36,516 bases of DNA, taken from positions 1 through 36,516 of the forward strand of contig HF989729.1 in assembly GCA_000431315.1 (NCBI GenBank), in the 5' to 3' direction. The translations under genes and the position numbers were made by a program. Positions 15,918 to 25,042 of this stretch are shown one piece after another (position 1 is the stretch's first letter; each line of letters opens with the position of its first letter). Under the pieces are notes generated by a model that was not told the DNA's origin, did no database searches, and saw only the letters and a program-made list of their open reading frames with translations. This DNA is from Brachyspira sp. CAG:484. GTDB taxonomy: Bacteria; Cyanobacteriota; Vampirovibrionia; Gastranaerophilales; Gastranaerophilaceae.

Positions 15918-16799
15918 TTAGTTATAAGAACTGCCGTCTGCTCTGGCAAATTTAACATTTTTATAGAAATACTGAAGGATTTGGTAGGCGTTGTAACCTT
16001 TTTTTGCAAGGTTATTGGCACCATGCTGTGACATGCCTATGCCATGACCATTCTTTTTAACATTATCATCAAAGGATTTAACAGAACGAATATAAGGAAG
16101 GTCATTTCCTCCCCAGGCTTGTCCGTTACTTACGGTCTGCCCGCCTGCTGAAGCAGAGTAGAATGCTGATATTACTTTGTAGTTATAAGTCAGTACAAGA
16201 CCGCTTGTTTCATCAACAGCATTATTTGTTTTAGCTGTTTCGGCAGAAGCTCCGCCGTACGCCTGGTCTTCAGGTGTATCTTTTAAATCGTAGCCGAGGC
16301 TTCCGCGTTTGCCAAGGTTTGCAAAAGCGTAGCTTCTTGCAGCAATCGCCTGCGCCTTAAGAGCTTCCAGTTCCCAGCCTGATGGCATTTCTGATGGAAC
16401 AACACCTTTCAGATAATCTTCCATATCAACATTATTAATTACTGTCAGCTTTTTATCTCTGTTTTGAATAATTAAATATCCGCGATACCATTTATTTTTT
16501 GCACTTATAAATCCGCCGGATGCAGGCTTGAGGACAATATTATCGGAATAAATCTGGTAGAATTTTCCGTTAAGCCTTATTGCCATTGTATTTTTATACG
16601 GAACAATCTCATAACCTTTCATTGCATCAATTTTGCATATTGTTTTGTTTGAATTTGCATCAATTAGCGAAGTGGCATTTGATGAACCCACTCCTATACG
16701 GTCAACTCCTGTTTGTAATCCTATTTTAATTGCATAACAGGGGTTTGAAACTATCAAGCCCAGTAACAATAATGTATAAAATAATATAATCTTTCTCAT
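15918..16799 (-). CDS. SpoIID/LytB-domain exported protein
   Basis: The 293-aa protein has a signal peptide (residues 1-23, ending NPCYA) and a SpoIID/LytB domain. The catalytic-type segment DYLKGVVPSEMPSGWELEAL contains Glu137 in PSEMP, followed by KAQAIAARSYA. C-terminal signature pieces are FYSASAGGQT, the WGGNDLPYIRSV stretch and GHGIGMSQHGA. SpoIID cleaves peptidoglycan glycan strands lacking stem peptides; relatives outside sporeformers, including cyanobacteria, act in cell-wall remodelling. Here sporulation is not implied. It follows the unknown gene at 16837-17487 by 37 nt, probably in one transcript. Confidence 0.92.
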   Translation of the reverse strand: MRKIILFYTLLLLGLIVSNPCYAIKIGLQTGVDRIGVGSSNATSLIDANSNKTICKIDAMKGYEIVPYKNTMAIRLNGKFYQIYSDNIVLKPASGGFISAKNKWYRGYLIIQNRDKKLTVINNVDMEDYLKGVVPSEMPSGWELEALKAQAIAARSYAFANLGKRGSLGYDLKDTPEDQAYGGASAETAKTNNAVDETSGLVLTYNYKVISAFYSASAGGQTVSNGQAWGGNDLPYIRSVKSFDDNVKKNGHGIGMSQHGANNLAKKGYNAYQILQYFYKNVKFARADGSSYN

Positions 16800-16836
16800 T
16801 ACATTGTGATTATAACATATTTTTCAAAAAAGTTAA

Positions 16837-17487
16837 TTAGGCTTTTTGATTGATTTTTGGAGATTTATATCCGAAGAAAGATGTGACTTTTTCTGAATAT
16901 TTTTCACCGAGTTTCTGCCCGATAGAGTAAGATGCCATTGACCCGCATACAAAAGTTATGCCCTTTATTATTGCAGAAACTTTAGAGGCATTTCCTGCTT
17001 TTAAAAGTGCTTCTGAAACAGATTTTAGATATTTCGATTTACCCATTTTTGTTGCAGCTTTTTCAATATTTTCCGGATTAATCAATTTGCCCAATTCGGC
17101 TTTCATTAACCCTTCTCCGGCAAACATTCCAGCCAGAGCTCCTGTTTCTGTTACAATAGCATTTGGCTTGTCATCTGAAAACCCGACTTTAACCACGCTG
17201 GATGCACAGATAAGCGGGTTTACATTTTTGGTAGCCCACTTAACAGCCTTGCCTGTATAATCAAGAACTTTGCTGCTTTCTGCACATTTGTTATAAAAGT
17301 TTATAGCTTCAGCTGTTTTTTTACCAACAGCGCCATCGTACTTAGAAACAGCTTCGGCAATTTTTGCACCCTGGGCAAATGCAACGGTGCCTCTTGCTTT
17401 TTCTCCATTTTCAACTTTTTGTATATTACGCCAGCAGAAAATGCCGCTTGGAACACATACTTCTAAAACTGGAGCTGATAAACCCAT
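16837..17487 (-). CDS. conserved-looking protein of unknown function
   Basis: Not recognised. The 216-aa product is helical and alanine/lysine rich. Two moderately hydrophobic stretches (ALAGMFAGEGLM near 120 and SAIIKGITFVCGSMASYSIG near 180) could be amphipathic or membrane-touching. Three cysteines lie in the first 50 residues (VCVPSGIFCW and NKCAES), and others follow. No signal peptide is seen. The ATG follows AAAAGG. It is the first gene of a two-gene unit with the SpoIID-like protein, so a cell-envelope link is conceivable from position alone. Confidence 0.65.
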   Translation of the reverse strand: MGLSAPVLEVCVPSGIFCWRNIQKVENGEKARGTVAFAQGAKIAEAVSKYDGAVGKKTAEAINFYNKCAESSKVLDYTGKAVKWATKNVNPLICASSVVKVGFSDDKPNAIVTETGALAGMFAGEGLMKAELGKLINPENIEKAATKMGKSKYLKSVSEALLKAGNASKVSAIIKGITFVCGSMASYSIGQKLGEKYSEKVTSFFGYKSPKINQKA

Positions 17488-17589
17488 AATATACCTTTTC
17501 TAACACTACCTTACATTTATATAAAGTATTTCGTTTAATCAAAATTGCGTAAGAAGAATTATTTATTTACATTTTTTACATAAAAACTG

Positions 17590-17670
17590 TCCGCAAAATT
17601 CCGCGATAAGGAACGTGAGCTGGGCTGCGTGCAGTAGGCGCAGCCGGTGTAGCGCGCCTGAGGTATGGCT
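17590..17670. repeat. GC-rich element B1
   Basis: This non-coding GC-rich block stands out from the AT-rich surroundings. It contains CGATAAGG and GAGCTGGGC, resembling the loop start at 36495-36516, and CGCGCCTGAGG, resembling the TGCCTGAGGCAC dyad near 36401 and in A1. It abuts hairpin element B2. Arms of its own could not be defined. Confidence 0.4.
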
Positions 17671-17755
17671 TTAGAAACAAGATAATAAATTTTCCAGAAC
17701 ACGCTTCCGCTCTGCTCCCGCTATCGTCTTGAAAATTCATTATCTTGTTCTCTAA
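17671..17755. repeat. hairpin element B2, short form with 36-nt loop
   Basis: The arms at 17671-17694 and 17731-17755 are complementary except for one mismatch and one bulged base; the core is ACAAGATAAT / ATTATCTTGT. They enclose a 36-nt loop (17695-17730) containing CGCTTCCGCTCTGCTCCCGC. The complement of this loop matches the loop of element A2 at 27 of 36 positions, while the arms are unrelated to those of A2. Confidence 0.7.
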
Positions 17756-17790
17756 CAAAAATTGCATTAAGGAGAAATAATATAAATAAC

Positions 17791-17893
17791 CTCAACGAAG
17801 AGAGCAGCCGTTGTTCAACGAAACAACAACAAAGCAAGTGCTGACTGAACGAAGTGAGTTCACTTGCTTAGGGTTGAGTTGACTACAAACGGC
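17791..17893. repeat. nested inverted repeats upstream of purB
   Basis: Several pairings are nested: CTCAAC (17791-17796) with GTTGAG (17873-17878), AGCCGTT (17805-17811) with AACGGCT (17887-17893), GTTGTT with AACAAC (17810-17827), and AAGCAAGTG (17832-17840) with CACTTGCTT (17861-17869). The outer pairs cross, so not all can form at once. No gene is seen between 17488 and 17979. Confidence 0.5.
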
Positions 17894-17979
17894 TAGCAAA
17901 TGTAGTTCTGTTCAAATTAATATTATTTTTCCTAATTTCAGAAATAGACATACAGCCTTCTCCATGTTAGTATAAACTT

Positions 17980-19269
17980 ATGATAGACAGATATGCTCGT
18001 GAAGAAATGAAAAATATTTGGGATTTAAATTCCAAATTTTCTTATTACCTGAAAGTGGAAATTGCTGTTTGCGAAGCTTATGCCAAAAACGGCAAGTTCC
18101 CGAAAAAAGATATTGAAGAATTAAAGAAAAAAGCTTCTTTTAATATAAAGAGAATTGGTGAAATTGAAGCAGAAGTCCGCCATGACGTAATAGCATTTTT
18201 AACCTGTGTAAATGAAAGCCTTGGCGATTTAGCAAAATATATGCACGTAGGTATGACCAGTTCCGATGTGATAGACACTGCTTTTGCACTTCAGATCCAG
18301 GACAGTGGTAAAATCATACTCAAAGACTTAGAAGATACAATAAAATCTCTTAAAGCACTTGCTGAAAAACATCGCAATACTGTTTGCATCGGACGTTCAC
18401 ATGGAATTCATGCCGAAGTTATGACATTCGGTGTAAAGATTTGTTCGTGGGTGGATATTCTTGAACGGCAGCAGGAAAACTTCAGACACGCTTTGGAACA
18501 GATACGTGTAGGACAAATTTCAGGTCCGGTAGGAACTTACAGTAATATTTCTCCGAAAATTGAAGAGATTACCTGCAAATACCTGGGATTAAAACCTGCA
18601 AAAATTTCTACTCAGATAATTGCAAGAGATTACCACGCGTATTTTATGCAGTCGCTGGCGCTTATTGCAAGCGTTATTGAGCAGTTTGCAACAGAGATAA
18701 GACATTTACAAAGAACAGAAGTATTGGAAGTGGAAGAAGGCTTCGGCAAAAACCAGAAGGGGTCTTCTGCTATGCCTCATAAGAAAAATCCTGTTTTGAG
18801 CGAAAACTTATGCGGGCTTGCAAGAGTTGTGAGGGCTAATTCTCTTGTTGCTCTGGAAAATATTCCGCTCTGGCATGAAAGAGATATTTCACACAGTTCT
18901 GCTGAAAGAATAATTTTCCCTGACAGCCTTACTCTTGTTGATTTTATGCTGAACCGGTTTAACGGAGTTGTCCAAAATCTTGTTGTACATGAGAAAAATA
19001 TGCTTAAAAATACCGAAAAATTTGGCGGGATAGTATTTTCTCAGAAAGTACTTCTTGAACTTGTGGAAAAAGGATTAACAAGAGAAGAAGCATACAGAAT
19101 TGTCCAGAGAAACGCTCTTGACGCATTTGAAAACGACGGCGACTTCAAGGCTAATCTTTTAAAAGATGCTGATGTCACCGCACGTTTAACAAATGATGAA
19201 ATTGAAAATATTTTTGACAAAAACGCATTTTTGGAAAATATAAATACAATTTATAAAAGAATATTGTAA
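17980..19269 (+). CDS. purB: adenylosuccinate lyase
   Basis: A 429-aa fumarase/aspartase-superfamily enzyme acting twice in purine synthesis: it splits SAICAR and adenylosuccinate to release fumarate. The three conserved regions are visible: TSSDVIDTA (93-101), the general acid His141 in GRSHGIHAE, and the mobile signature GSSAMPHKKNP with Ser262/Ser263 and Lys268. The start MIDRYAREEMKNIW is the usual PurB opening. There is no clear Shine-Dalgarno, and a TATAAA box ends three bases before the ATG. It is preceded by almost 500 nt of inverted-repeat DNA and stands apart from other pur genes. Confidence 0.97.
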   Translation: MIDRYAREEMKNIWDLNSKFSYYLKVEIAVCEAYAKNGKFPKKDIEELKKKASFNIKRIGEIEAEVRHDVIAFLTCVNESLGDLAKYMHVGMTSSDVIDTAFALQIQDSGKIILKDLEDTIKSLKALAEKHRNTVCIGRSHGIHAEVMTFGVKICSWVDILERQQENFRHALEQIRVGQISGPVGTYSNISPKIEEITCKYLGLKPAKISTQIIARDYHAYFMQSLALIASVIEQFATEIRHLQRTEVLEVEEGFGKNQKGSSAMPHKKNPVLSENLCGLARVVRANSLVALENIPLWHERDISHSSAERIIFPDSLTLVDFMLNRFNGVVQNLVVHEKNMLKNTEKFGGIVFSQKVLLELVEKGLTREEAYRIVQRNALDAFENDGDFKANLLKDADVTARLTNDEIENIFDKNAFLENINTIYKRIL

Positions 19270-19272
19270 ACT

Positions 19273-19830
19273 CTATTTTTTCTGTCCTTCAGTATATTTA
19301 GTATACTCAAGCGTATCTTTGCCGGTGAGAATATTCTGAAAGCTTGTTCCACCGTAAGCCTTCCAGCTTCCAGCTCTTACCTTTTCCGGGTTTACAAGTA
19401 TCTCATATAAATCTGCTCCAAACTGGTTTGGAAGTTTAGTGCCGTTTACATCCATAAATATAGTACCGCAATTGGAGAATGTCTTTTGGACCGGTGTTGT
19501 GTTTCCATTTTCATCTCTTATACAGCTACCTGTGTCATCCTGCACGCAGTCGGGATGGATTCTCTTGCATGCAGTATTTTGAGAGACTATAAGTATAGAG
19601 CCATCGTTTAATATAATTCTGGGGTAGTTGTTAAAAGAATTTACTGCAATAGTTTCACCGTCTGCAGAGAATGCGGTTGCATATTTAATTTTATAGAAAT
19701 AGCTGCTGCAACCTTTTTGTGAAGAAGCTTCACAGACCTTAGCCCCGTTGAAGTATTTGGCGAGTTTGTGAGCCGTTTGGGCGTGGGTTTGTGAAACATC
19801 AAATAAAAAAGTATTATCCCCAACAGTACC
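19273..19830 (-). pseudogene. 5'-truncated prepilin-like remnant
   Basis: One open frame reads GTVGDNTFLFDVSQTHAQTA, then KYFNGAKVCEASSQKGCSSYFYKIKYAT, and ends with NILTGKDTLEYTKYTEGQKK. This matches the C-terminal three quarters of the prepilin at 24174 closely (GTIGDNTFLFDVSQTSAQAA and KYFNGAKVCESSSQKGCS). The frame begins right after an in-phase TAA. No prepilin signature, RBS or usable start lies upstream; the next gene's promoter begins there. The N-helix and leader have therefore been lost, and the piece is a decayed copy. It is convergent with purB, with stops only four bases apart. Confidence 0.8.
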
Positions 19831-19899
19831 TTAAATTTATTTAACTCCATTTATTAAGTTCTGTATGTTTGATATATAATGTTTATCGAGGTACAAATT

Positions 19900-21216
19900 T
19901 TGAAACATTCAAAACTTACAGCCCTGATATTTATAGCATTAATTTTAGGTGTCGTTGTAGGACACTTTGCCCCTGATTTTGCAGTGCGGATGCGTCCGTT
20001 TGCAGAAATATTTCTGCGTATGGTAAAAATGATTATTGCACCGCTTCTGTTTGCAACTCTTGTTGTTGGAATTTCCGGGCACGATGATGCCAAAAGTCTT
20101 GGTAAAATAGGGCTTAAAACAATTATTTATTTTGAAATAGTTACAACACTGGCTTTGATAATAGGCTTGACTATGGCAAATCTTTTTAAGCCGGGCGTTG
20201 GATTTGTTAACGGAACTTCTCCGCATGCAATTCATATGCAGGAAGTTGGTTTAATGGCTGCCACACAGGCTCATACTTCTGTCAGCCAGATGATTACTGA
20301 TATTTTCCCGACAAGCATTGTTGATGCAATGGCGAATGGAAACTTGCTCCAAATTGTTGTATTTTCCATATTCTTTGCCCTTGCAATCTGCGCTGTGGGT
20401 AAAAAAGCCCAGCCTGTGCTTGATGTGCTAAATTCAATTTCGCAGATAATGTTTAAATTTACGGAATATGTTATGTATTTTGCACCTTTGGGTATATTCG
20501 GCGCTATTGCAGCCACCGTAGGTGCTAACGGCTTGACTGTTCTGAAAAGTTATTTTAAAGTAATCGGTGCTTTGTATGTGGCACTTGCAGTTTTTGTGCT
20601 TTTGGTGCTGATTATTGCCTGCAAAATTGTGAAAATTTCCTTCAGAAGCCTTTTAAGTGCTTTGCAGGAACCTGCTTTGCTTGCGTTTACTACTGCAAGC
20701 TCAGAGGCAGCATTCCCGAAGGCTATGGATATAATGGAACGCTTCGGAGTTCCTAAAAAAATTGTCGGTTTTGTTATGCCTACAGGCTACACTTTTAACC
20801 TTGACGGAAGTACGCTTTATCTGGCTATGGGTGTTATATTTTCATCCCAGATTGTCGGAATTCATCTTGATTTAAACCAGCAGATTATTATAATGCTTGC
20901 CCTGATGCTGACAAGCAAAGGAGTTGCCGGAGTGCCGCGTGTTTCGCTGATTGTCCTTGCCGGAACTCTCGCAAGCTTTAATATACCTATTCTCGGGGTA
21001 GCAATTCTGCTTGGTATTGATCAAATCCTTGATATGGGCAGAACAACTGTTAACCTTATTGGAAATTGTGTTGCTACTGTTGTTATTGCCAGATGGGAAA
21101 AAGAATTTGATTATGATAAAATGAGAGAGTTTGTGCGCCAGTCAAAGGAAGATAGTATAGGTGCTGATCTAAAAAGATTAAAAGACGATTTTGAACACAA
21201 AAAACAATTACATTAA
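19900..21216 (+). CDS. dicarboxylate/amino acid:cation symporter
   Basis: A 438-aa inner-membrane transporter of the DAACS (GltP/DctA/GltPh) family, taking up glutamate, aspartate or C4-dicarboxylates with H+ or Na+. The family motifs are clear: LRMVKMIIAPLLFATLVVGI early, the serine-rich loop TTASSEAAFPKAM, MPTGYTFNLDGSTLY in the transport core, and GVAGVPRVSLIVLAGTL. The TTG at 19900 is chosen because GAGG lies eight bases before it and MKHSKLTALIFIALILG is a typical opening; an ATG at 19879 overlaps a TATAAT box (19875-19880) and lacks an RBS. It runs into ileS 20 nt later. Exact substrate cannot be read from sequence. Confidence 0.92.
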   Translation: MKHSKLTALIFIALILGVVVGHFAPDFAVRMRPFAEIFLRMVKMIIAPLLFATLVVGISGHDDAKSLGKIGLKTIIYFEIVTTLALIIGLTMANLFKPGVGFVNGTSPHAIHMQEVGLMAATQAHTSVSQMITDIFPTSIVDAMANGNLLQIVVFSIFFALAICAVGKKAQPVLDVLNSISQIMFKFTEYVMYFAPLGIFGAIAATVGANGLTVLKSYFKVIGALYVALAVFVLLVLIIACKIVKISFRSLLSALQEPALLAFTTASSEAAFPKAMDIMERFGVPKKIVGFVMPTGYTFNLDGSTLYLAMGVIFSSQIVGIHLDLNQQIIIMLALMLTSKGVAGVPRVSLIVLAGTLASFNIPILGVAILLGIDQILDMGRTTVNLIGNCVATVVIARWEKEFDYDKMREFVRQSKEDSIGADLKRLKDDFEHKKQLH

Positions 21217-21236
21217 AAACAGAAGGATATAAAAAG

Positions 21237-24134
21237 ATGAGCAATGAAACAACTACAAAAGTAGAGTACAAGGATTCTTTAAACTTACCTCAAACAAGCT
21301 TGGCAATGAGAGCTAATGCGACTGTCAGAGAACTTGAAATTCAGAAGTTCTGGGAAGAGAATAATATTTACGATAAAATTATTGCTCAGCGCGATAAAGC
21401 AAATAAGTTTATTTTGCACGACGGACCTCCGTATTTGAGTTCAGAAAAAATTCACGTTGGTACAGCTTTAAATAAAATATTAAAAGATATTCTTTTAAAA
21501 TATAAGGCTCAAGCCGGATTTTATACTCCATATGTTCCGGGTTACGATGGTCATGGTCTGCCTATTGAAAATGCTGTAGTTAAAAATATTAAAGGCGGTA
21601 AAAACGCACTAACTCCGGCAGAATTAAGACAAAAATGCCGCGAGTTTGCACATAAAAACCTGAAAGGGCAGGAAAGTGAATTTAAACGCCTGGGTGTTCT
21701 TGGTGACTGGGAGCATCCTTATTTGACAATTAACCCTGAATATGAAGCTGAACAGGTAAGAGTTTTTGGCGAAATGTTTAAAAAAGGCTATATTGAAAAA
21801 GGCTTAAAACCTGTTTACTGGTGCGCATCATGCGAAACTGCACTTGCAGAAGCGGAAGTTGAATATGCGGATCATACTTCTACCTCAATATATGTAAGAT
21901 TTAAATTTGAAGAGGAAGATAAGAAAAAAGCTTTTGCAGCAGCAGGCTTTGATAGCAGCAAGGATTTGTATGCAGTAATCTGGACAACTACTCCTTGGAC
22001 AATTCCTTCAAATATGGCTATAAGCGTTCATCCTAGATTTGATTATACATTCTTTGAGCGGCGGGTTGGAGCTGCAGAACTTTGCGGCGAGGAAGATTGC
22101 AGCGCTGTTAAATGCGGACAGGAAAGCGATGGTGATATATATGTCGTTGCTCAGGGACTTCTTGGAGCGTTTCTTGCAGATGTGGGCTGGGATGAAAAGG
22201 ATATTAAAGTTCTTGGCGAGTGTAAAGGTCAGGCGCTTGAACTCTTAAATACAAAACATCCGCTTGTTGATAGAAAATCTCCTATAATTTTAGGTGAACA
22301 TGTTACTCTTGATGCCGGTACAGGTTCTGTCCATACCGCACCGGGACATGGTCTTGAGGACTATGAAGTAGGATGCAGATACGGTATTGAAGTATTTTCT
22401 CCGCTTGACAGCCGCGGTGTTTGGACTGATGCTGTAAAAGATAAAGACCTGGAAGGCGTACCTTATTACAAAGGCAATGCAATAGTTATTGAAAAACTTC
22501 AAAACTGTGGTGCTCTTCTTGCACAGCAGGATATAAACCATAGTTACCCTCACTGCTGGAGATGTAAAAATCCGGTAATTTACAGAGCCACTCCTCAATG
22601 GTTCGTTAAAGTTGATAAATTTAGAGATGAAACTCTTGCAGCAATCAAAGATGTAAAATGGATTCCGGCAAGCGGAGAAGCAAGAATTTCAAACATGGTA
22701 GAAGGCCGCACAGACTGGTGTATTTCCCGTCAGCGTGCATGGGGCGTGCCTATTCCTGTATTCTACTGCGAAGATTGCGGAGAAGTTATTGTAACAGATG
22801 AAACAATTGAAAATGTTGCTAAAATTTTTGAAAAAGAAAGCTCTGATGCCTGGGTTAAATACAGTGCACAAGAGTTGCTGCCTGCCGGATTTAAATGTCC
22901 TAAGTGCGGTAAAAATCACTTCAAAAAAGAAAACGATATTATGGATGTCTGGTTTGATTCAGGGATTTCATGGAGAGCGGTTGTTGAAAAACGCTCAGAT
23001 GTTTTAGGACATACTCCTGTCGAAATGTATCTTGAGGGATCCGACCAGCATAGAGGCTGGTTCCAGTCTTCATTGTTAACCGCTATGGCAACTGAGGGCA
23101 AAGCTCCTTATAAATCAGTTCTCACTCATGGTTTTGTTTTTGGCGAGGATGGAAGAAAAATGTCAAAATCTCTCGGCAATTACATCAGACCTGATGAGAT
23201 TATCAAAACTTACGGGGCTGATATTCTTAGATTATGGGCGGCATCAGTCGATTACAGAAATGATACAAAAATTGGTAATAATATAATTAAGCAGCTTGCT
23301 GAAATATTTAAGAAAACAAGAAACACATCAAGATTTTTACTTGGTAACCTGTTTGACTTCAATCCTGCTGAAGATTACGTGAGATATGAGGATTTAACCG
23401 AACTTGATAAGTTTGCTCTTTATAAACTTAATCAGTTAATTGATACAGTTACCGAAGCTTTTGATAATTATGAATTTTATAAATACTTCCAACAGCTGCA
23501 AAATTTTGCTGCAGTAGATTTGAGTTCATTCTATCTTGATATTGTAAAAGACAGATTGTATACAGCGGGCAAAAAATCACTTTCACGCCGGGCCTGCCAG
23601 ACTGTTTTGTATGAAATATTACAGACTTTAGTCAGAATATTAGTACCGGTAATGCCTCATCAGGCTGAAGATATATGGATGAGTGTTCCTGAGTGTCAAA
23701 AACGTGATAAATCAGGTAACAGTCTGGAAAGCATTCTGCTTTCAGATTGGCCAAAAGCTAGACCGGAATGGAATAACAGCGCTCTTGAAGATGAATTTTC
23801 AAAAATTCTTAAAGCCAGAGAGGTTGTCACACGTGCAATCGAACCTTTAAGAGCAGATAAAAAGGTCGGAAGTTCTTTAGAAGTTGCCGTTTATGTCAGC
23901 GTAAACGATAACGCTGTATTGAAAGCTAACGAAAAAGAACTTTCAAATATCTTTATTACATCACAGGCTTATATTACTGATGAAAAACCGTCAGATGTCC
24001 TTAATGAGTATAAAGAAGAGGATTACACTGTCTGGGTGACAAAGGCAGAAGGCGAGAAATGCGCAAGATGCTGGAAATATAGAAAACTTAATTCTGATGG
24101 TATTTGCCAGGAATGTCTGGACGCTATTAAATAA
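21237..24134 (+). CDS. ileS: isoleucyl-tRNA synthetase
   Basis: This 965-aa class I synthetase charges tRNA(Ile) and edits valine. Landmarks are the start DSLNLPQTSLAMRANA, the nucleotide-binding site HDGPPYLSSEKIHVGTALNK, the editing domain (TTPWTIPSNMAI, TGSVHTAPGHG), DWCISRQRAWGVPIP, DVWFDSGISW, and RKMSKSLGN near residue 641. The C-terminal zinc ribbon is KCARCWKYRKL with CQEC. The first class signature is HVGT (73-76) instead of the usual HIGH, which is unusual. Extra cysteines (GEEDCSAVKCG) sit in the editing insert. It follows the symporter by 20 nt and has a strong terminator. Confidence 0.97.
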   Translation: MSNETTTKVEYKDSLNLPQTSLAMRANATVRELEIQKFWEENNIYDKIIAQRDKANKFILHDGPPYLSSEKIHVGTALNKILKDILLKYKAQAGFYTPYVPGYDGHGLPIENAVVKNIKGGKNALTPAELRQKCREFAHKNLKGQESEFKRLGVLGDWEHPYLTINPEYEAEQVRVFGEMFKKGYIEKGLKPVYWCASCETALAEAEVEYADHTSTSIYVRFKFEEEDKKKAFAAAGFDSSKDLYAVIWTTTPWTIPSNMAISVHPRFDYTFFERRVGAAELCGEEDCSAVKCGQESDGDIYVVAQGLLGAFLADVGWDEKDIKVLGECKGQALELLNTKHPLVDRKSPIILGEHVTLDAGTGSVHTAPGHGLEDYEVGCRYGIEVFSPLDSRGVWTDAVKDKDLEGVPYYKGNAIVIEKLQNCGALLAQQDINHSYPHCWRCKNPVIYRATPQWFVKVDKFRDETLAAIKDVKWIPASGEARISNMVEGRTDWCISRQRAWGVPIPVFYCEDCGEVIVTDETIENVAKIFEKESSDAWVKYSAQELLPAGFKCPKCGKNHFKKENDIMDVWFDSGISWRAVVEKRSDVLGHTPVEMYLEGSDQHRGWFQSSLLTAMATEGKAPYKSVLTHGFVFGEDGRKMSKSLGNYIRPDEIIKTYGADILRLWAASVDYRNDTKIGNNIIKQLAEIFKKTRNTSRFLLGNLFDFNPAEDYVRYEDLTELDKFALYKLNQLIDTVTEAFDNYEFYKYFQQLQNFAAVDLSSFYLDIVKDRLYTAGKKSLSRRACQTVLYEILQTLVRILVPVMPHQAEDIWMSVPECQKRDKSGNSLESILLSDWPKARPEWNNSALEDEFSKILKAREVVTRAIEPLRADKKVGSSLEVAVYVSVNDNAVLKANEKELSNIFITSQAYITDEKPSDVLNEYKEEDYTVWVTKAEGEKCARCWKYRKLNSDGICQECLDAIK

Positions 24135-24136
24135 TT

Positions 24137-24166
24137 AAAATGGAGCTTTGAAAAAGCTCCATTTTT
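24137..24166. terminator. terminator after ileS
   Basis: AAAATGGAGCTTT pairs with AAAGCTCCATTTT across a short loop. It also suits the convergent prepilin gene. Confidence 0.88.
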
Positions 24167-24764
24167 ATATGGTTTATAATTTTGAACCGGTTGTATATTT
24201 TACATATTCCAGTTTATCTTTTCCGGTAAGAATATTGTTAAAGCTGGCAGCTCCGGTCGGGTTCCAATAACCAGGTTGCACTTTATTCTGGTAAACATAA
24301 ATAGAATACACATCCGCCCCATATTGATTCGGAAGTTTCAGTCCGTTTACATCTATAGTCAAACTTGCACAGAATTGCTGTATAGTTGTTTTTTCCGTAA
24401 TGTTGCCGCTTGCGTCTTTTATACAATTACCGGATGAATCCTGAACGCAATCGTTCTCGTTCTCTCTGTAACATGAGGAGTATTGTTTTACCTGAATAGT
24501 AGAACCATCATTTAGTATTATTTTGGGTTCGTCCAGAGTGGTATCTACAAGTGTATCACCAGCTCCTGAGGTTTTCTTTGTAGCATATTTAACCTTGTAA
24601 AAATAGTTGCTGCAGCCTTTTTGTGAAGAAGATTCACAAACCTTAGCGCCGTTGAAGTATTTAGCAAATTTTTGCGCAGCCTGTGCAGATGTTTGCGAAA
24701 CATCAAATAAAAAGGTATTATCTCCAATGGTACCTAAATCTTTTTGAGCGAGCAGAACAGCATT

Positions 24765-24926
24765 TTGGATATTGGAATATAGCTTTTTAGTCTTGGTAAC
24801 AAGTTCTTTTTCCTTGTAATTGTTAACAAGTGACGGGAGAGTCATAGCTACATTGGAATATAGTTTTTTAGTTCTCGAAACAAGCTCTTTTTCCTTGTAA
24901 TTGTTAACAAGTGACGGGAGAGTCAT
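24765..24926 (-). repeat. 81-bp in-frame tandem duplication in the pilin body
   Basis: Two copies with period 81 bp (24846-24926 and 24765-24845) encode MTLPSLVNNYKEKELV plus SRTKKLYSNVA or TKTKKLYSNIQ. The copies differ at only a few bases. Confidence 0.85.
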
Positions 24927-25031
24927 AGCTGCAACGACCCCAATGATACCAAGAGTAATTAAAACTTCCGCTAAGGTAAATGCGGTCTGGATAATCCAAA
25001 AGCGTGAAAAAGCCCGCCGGCACTATCTAAG

Positions 25032-25042
25032 CCCCCCCCCCC
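25032..25042 (-). repeat. G11 homopolymer in the leader of the 24174 prepilin gene
   Basis: Eleven C on the plus strand, G on the coding strand, 34 nt after the start ATG; the same position and style as the G10 runs at 5833 and 32280. Confidence 0.9.

Noticed and set aside
17590..17755. Insertion sequence at elements B1/B2
   Set aside because: No transposase frame, no target duplication detected, and the total length is too small; a non-autonomous element remains possible.
17488..17979. tRNA or rRNA gene in the GC-rich stretch
   Set aside because: No cloverleaf, no TTCGAATC-like arm and no CCA end; pairings do not fit a tRNA.
25023..25025. TAG in the 24174 pilin leader as a recoded (read-through) amber codon
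   Set aside because: TAG is used as a normal stop in other genes here (e.g. at 684-686 and at the end of the 2713 gene), and a second frame problem is visible in the same leader.
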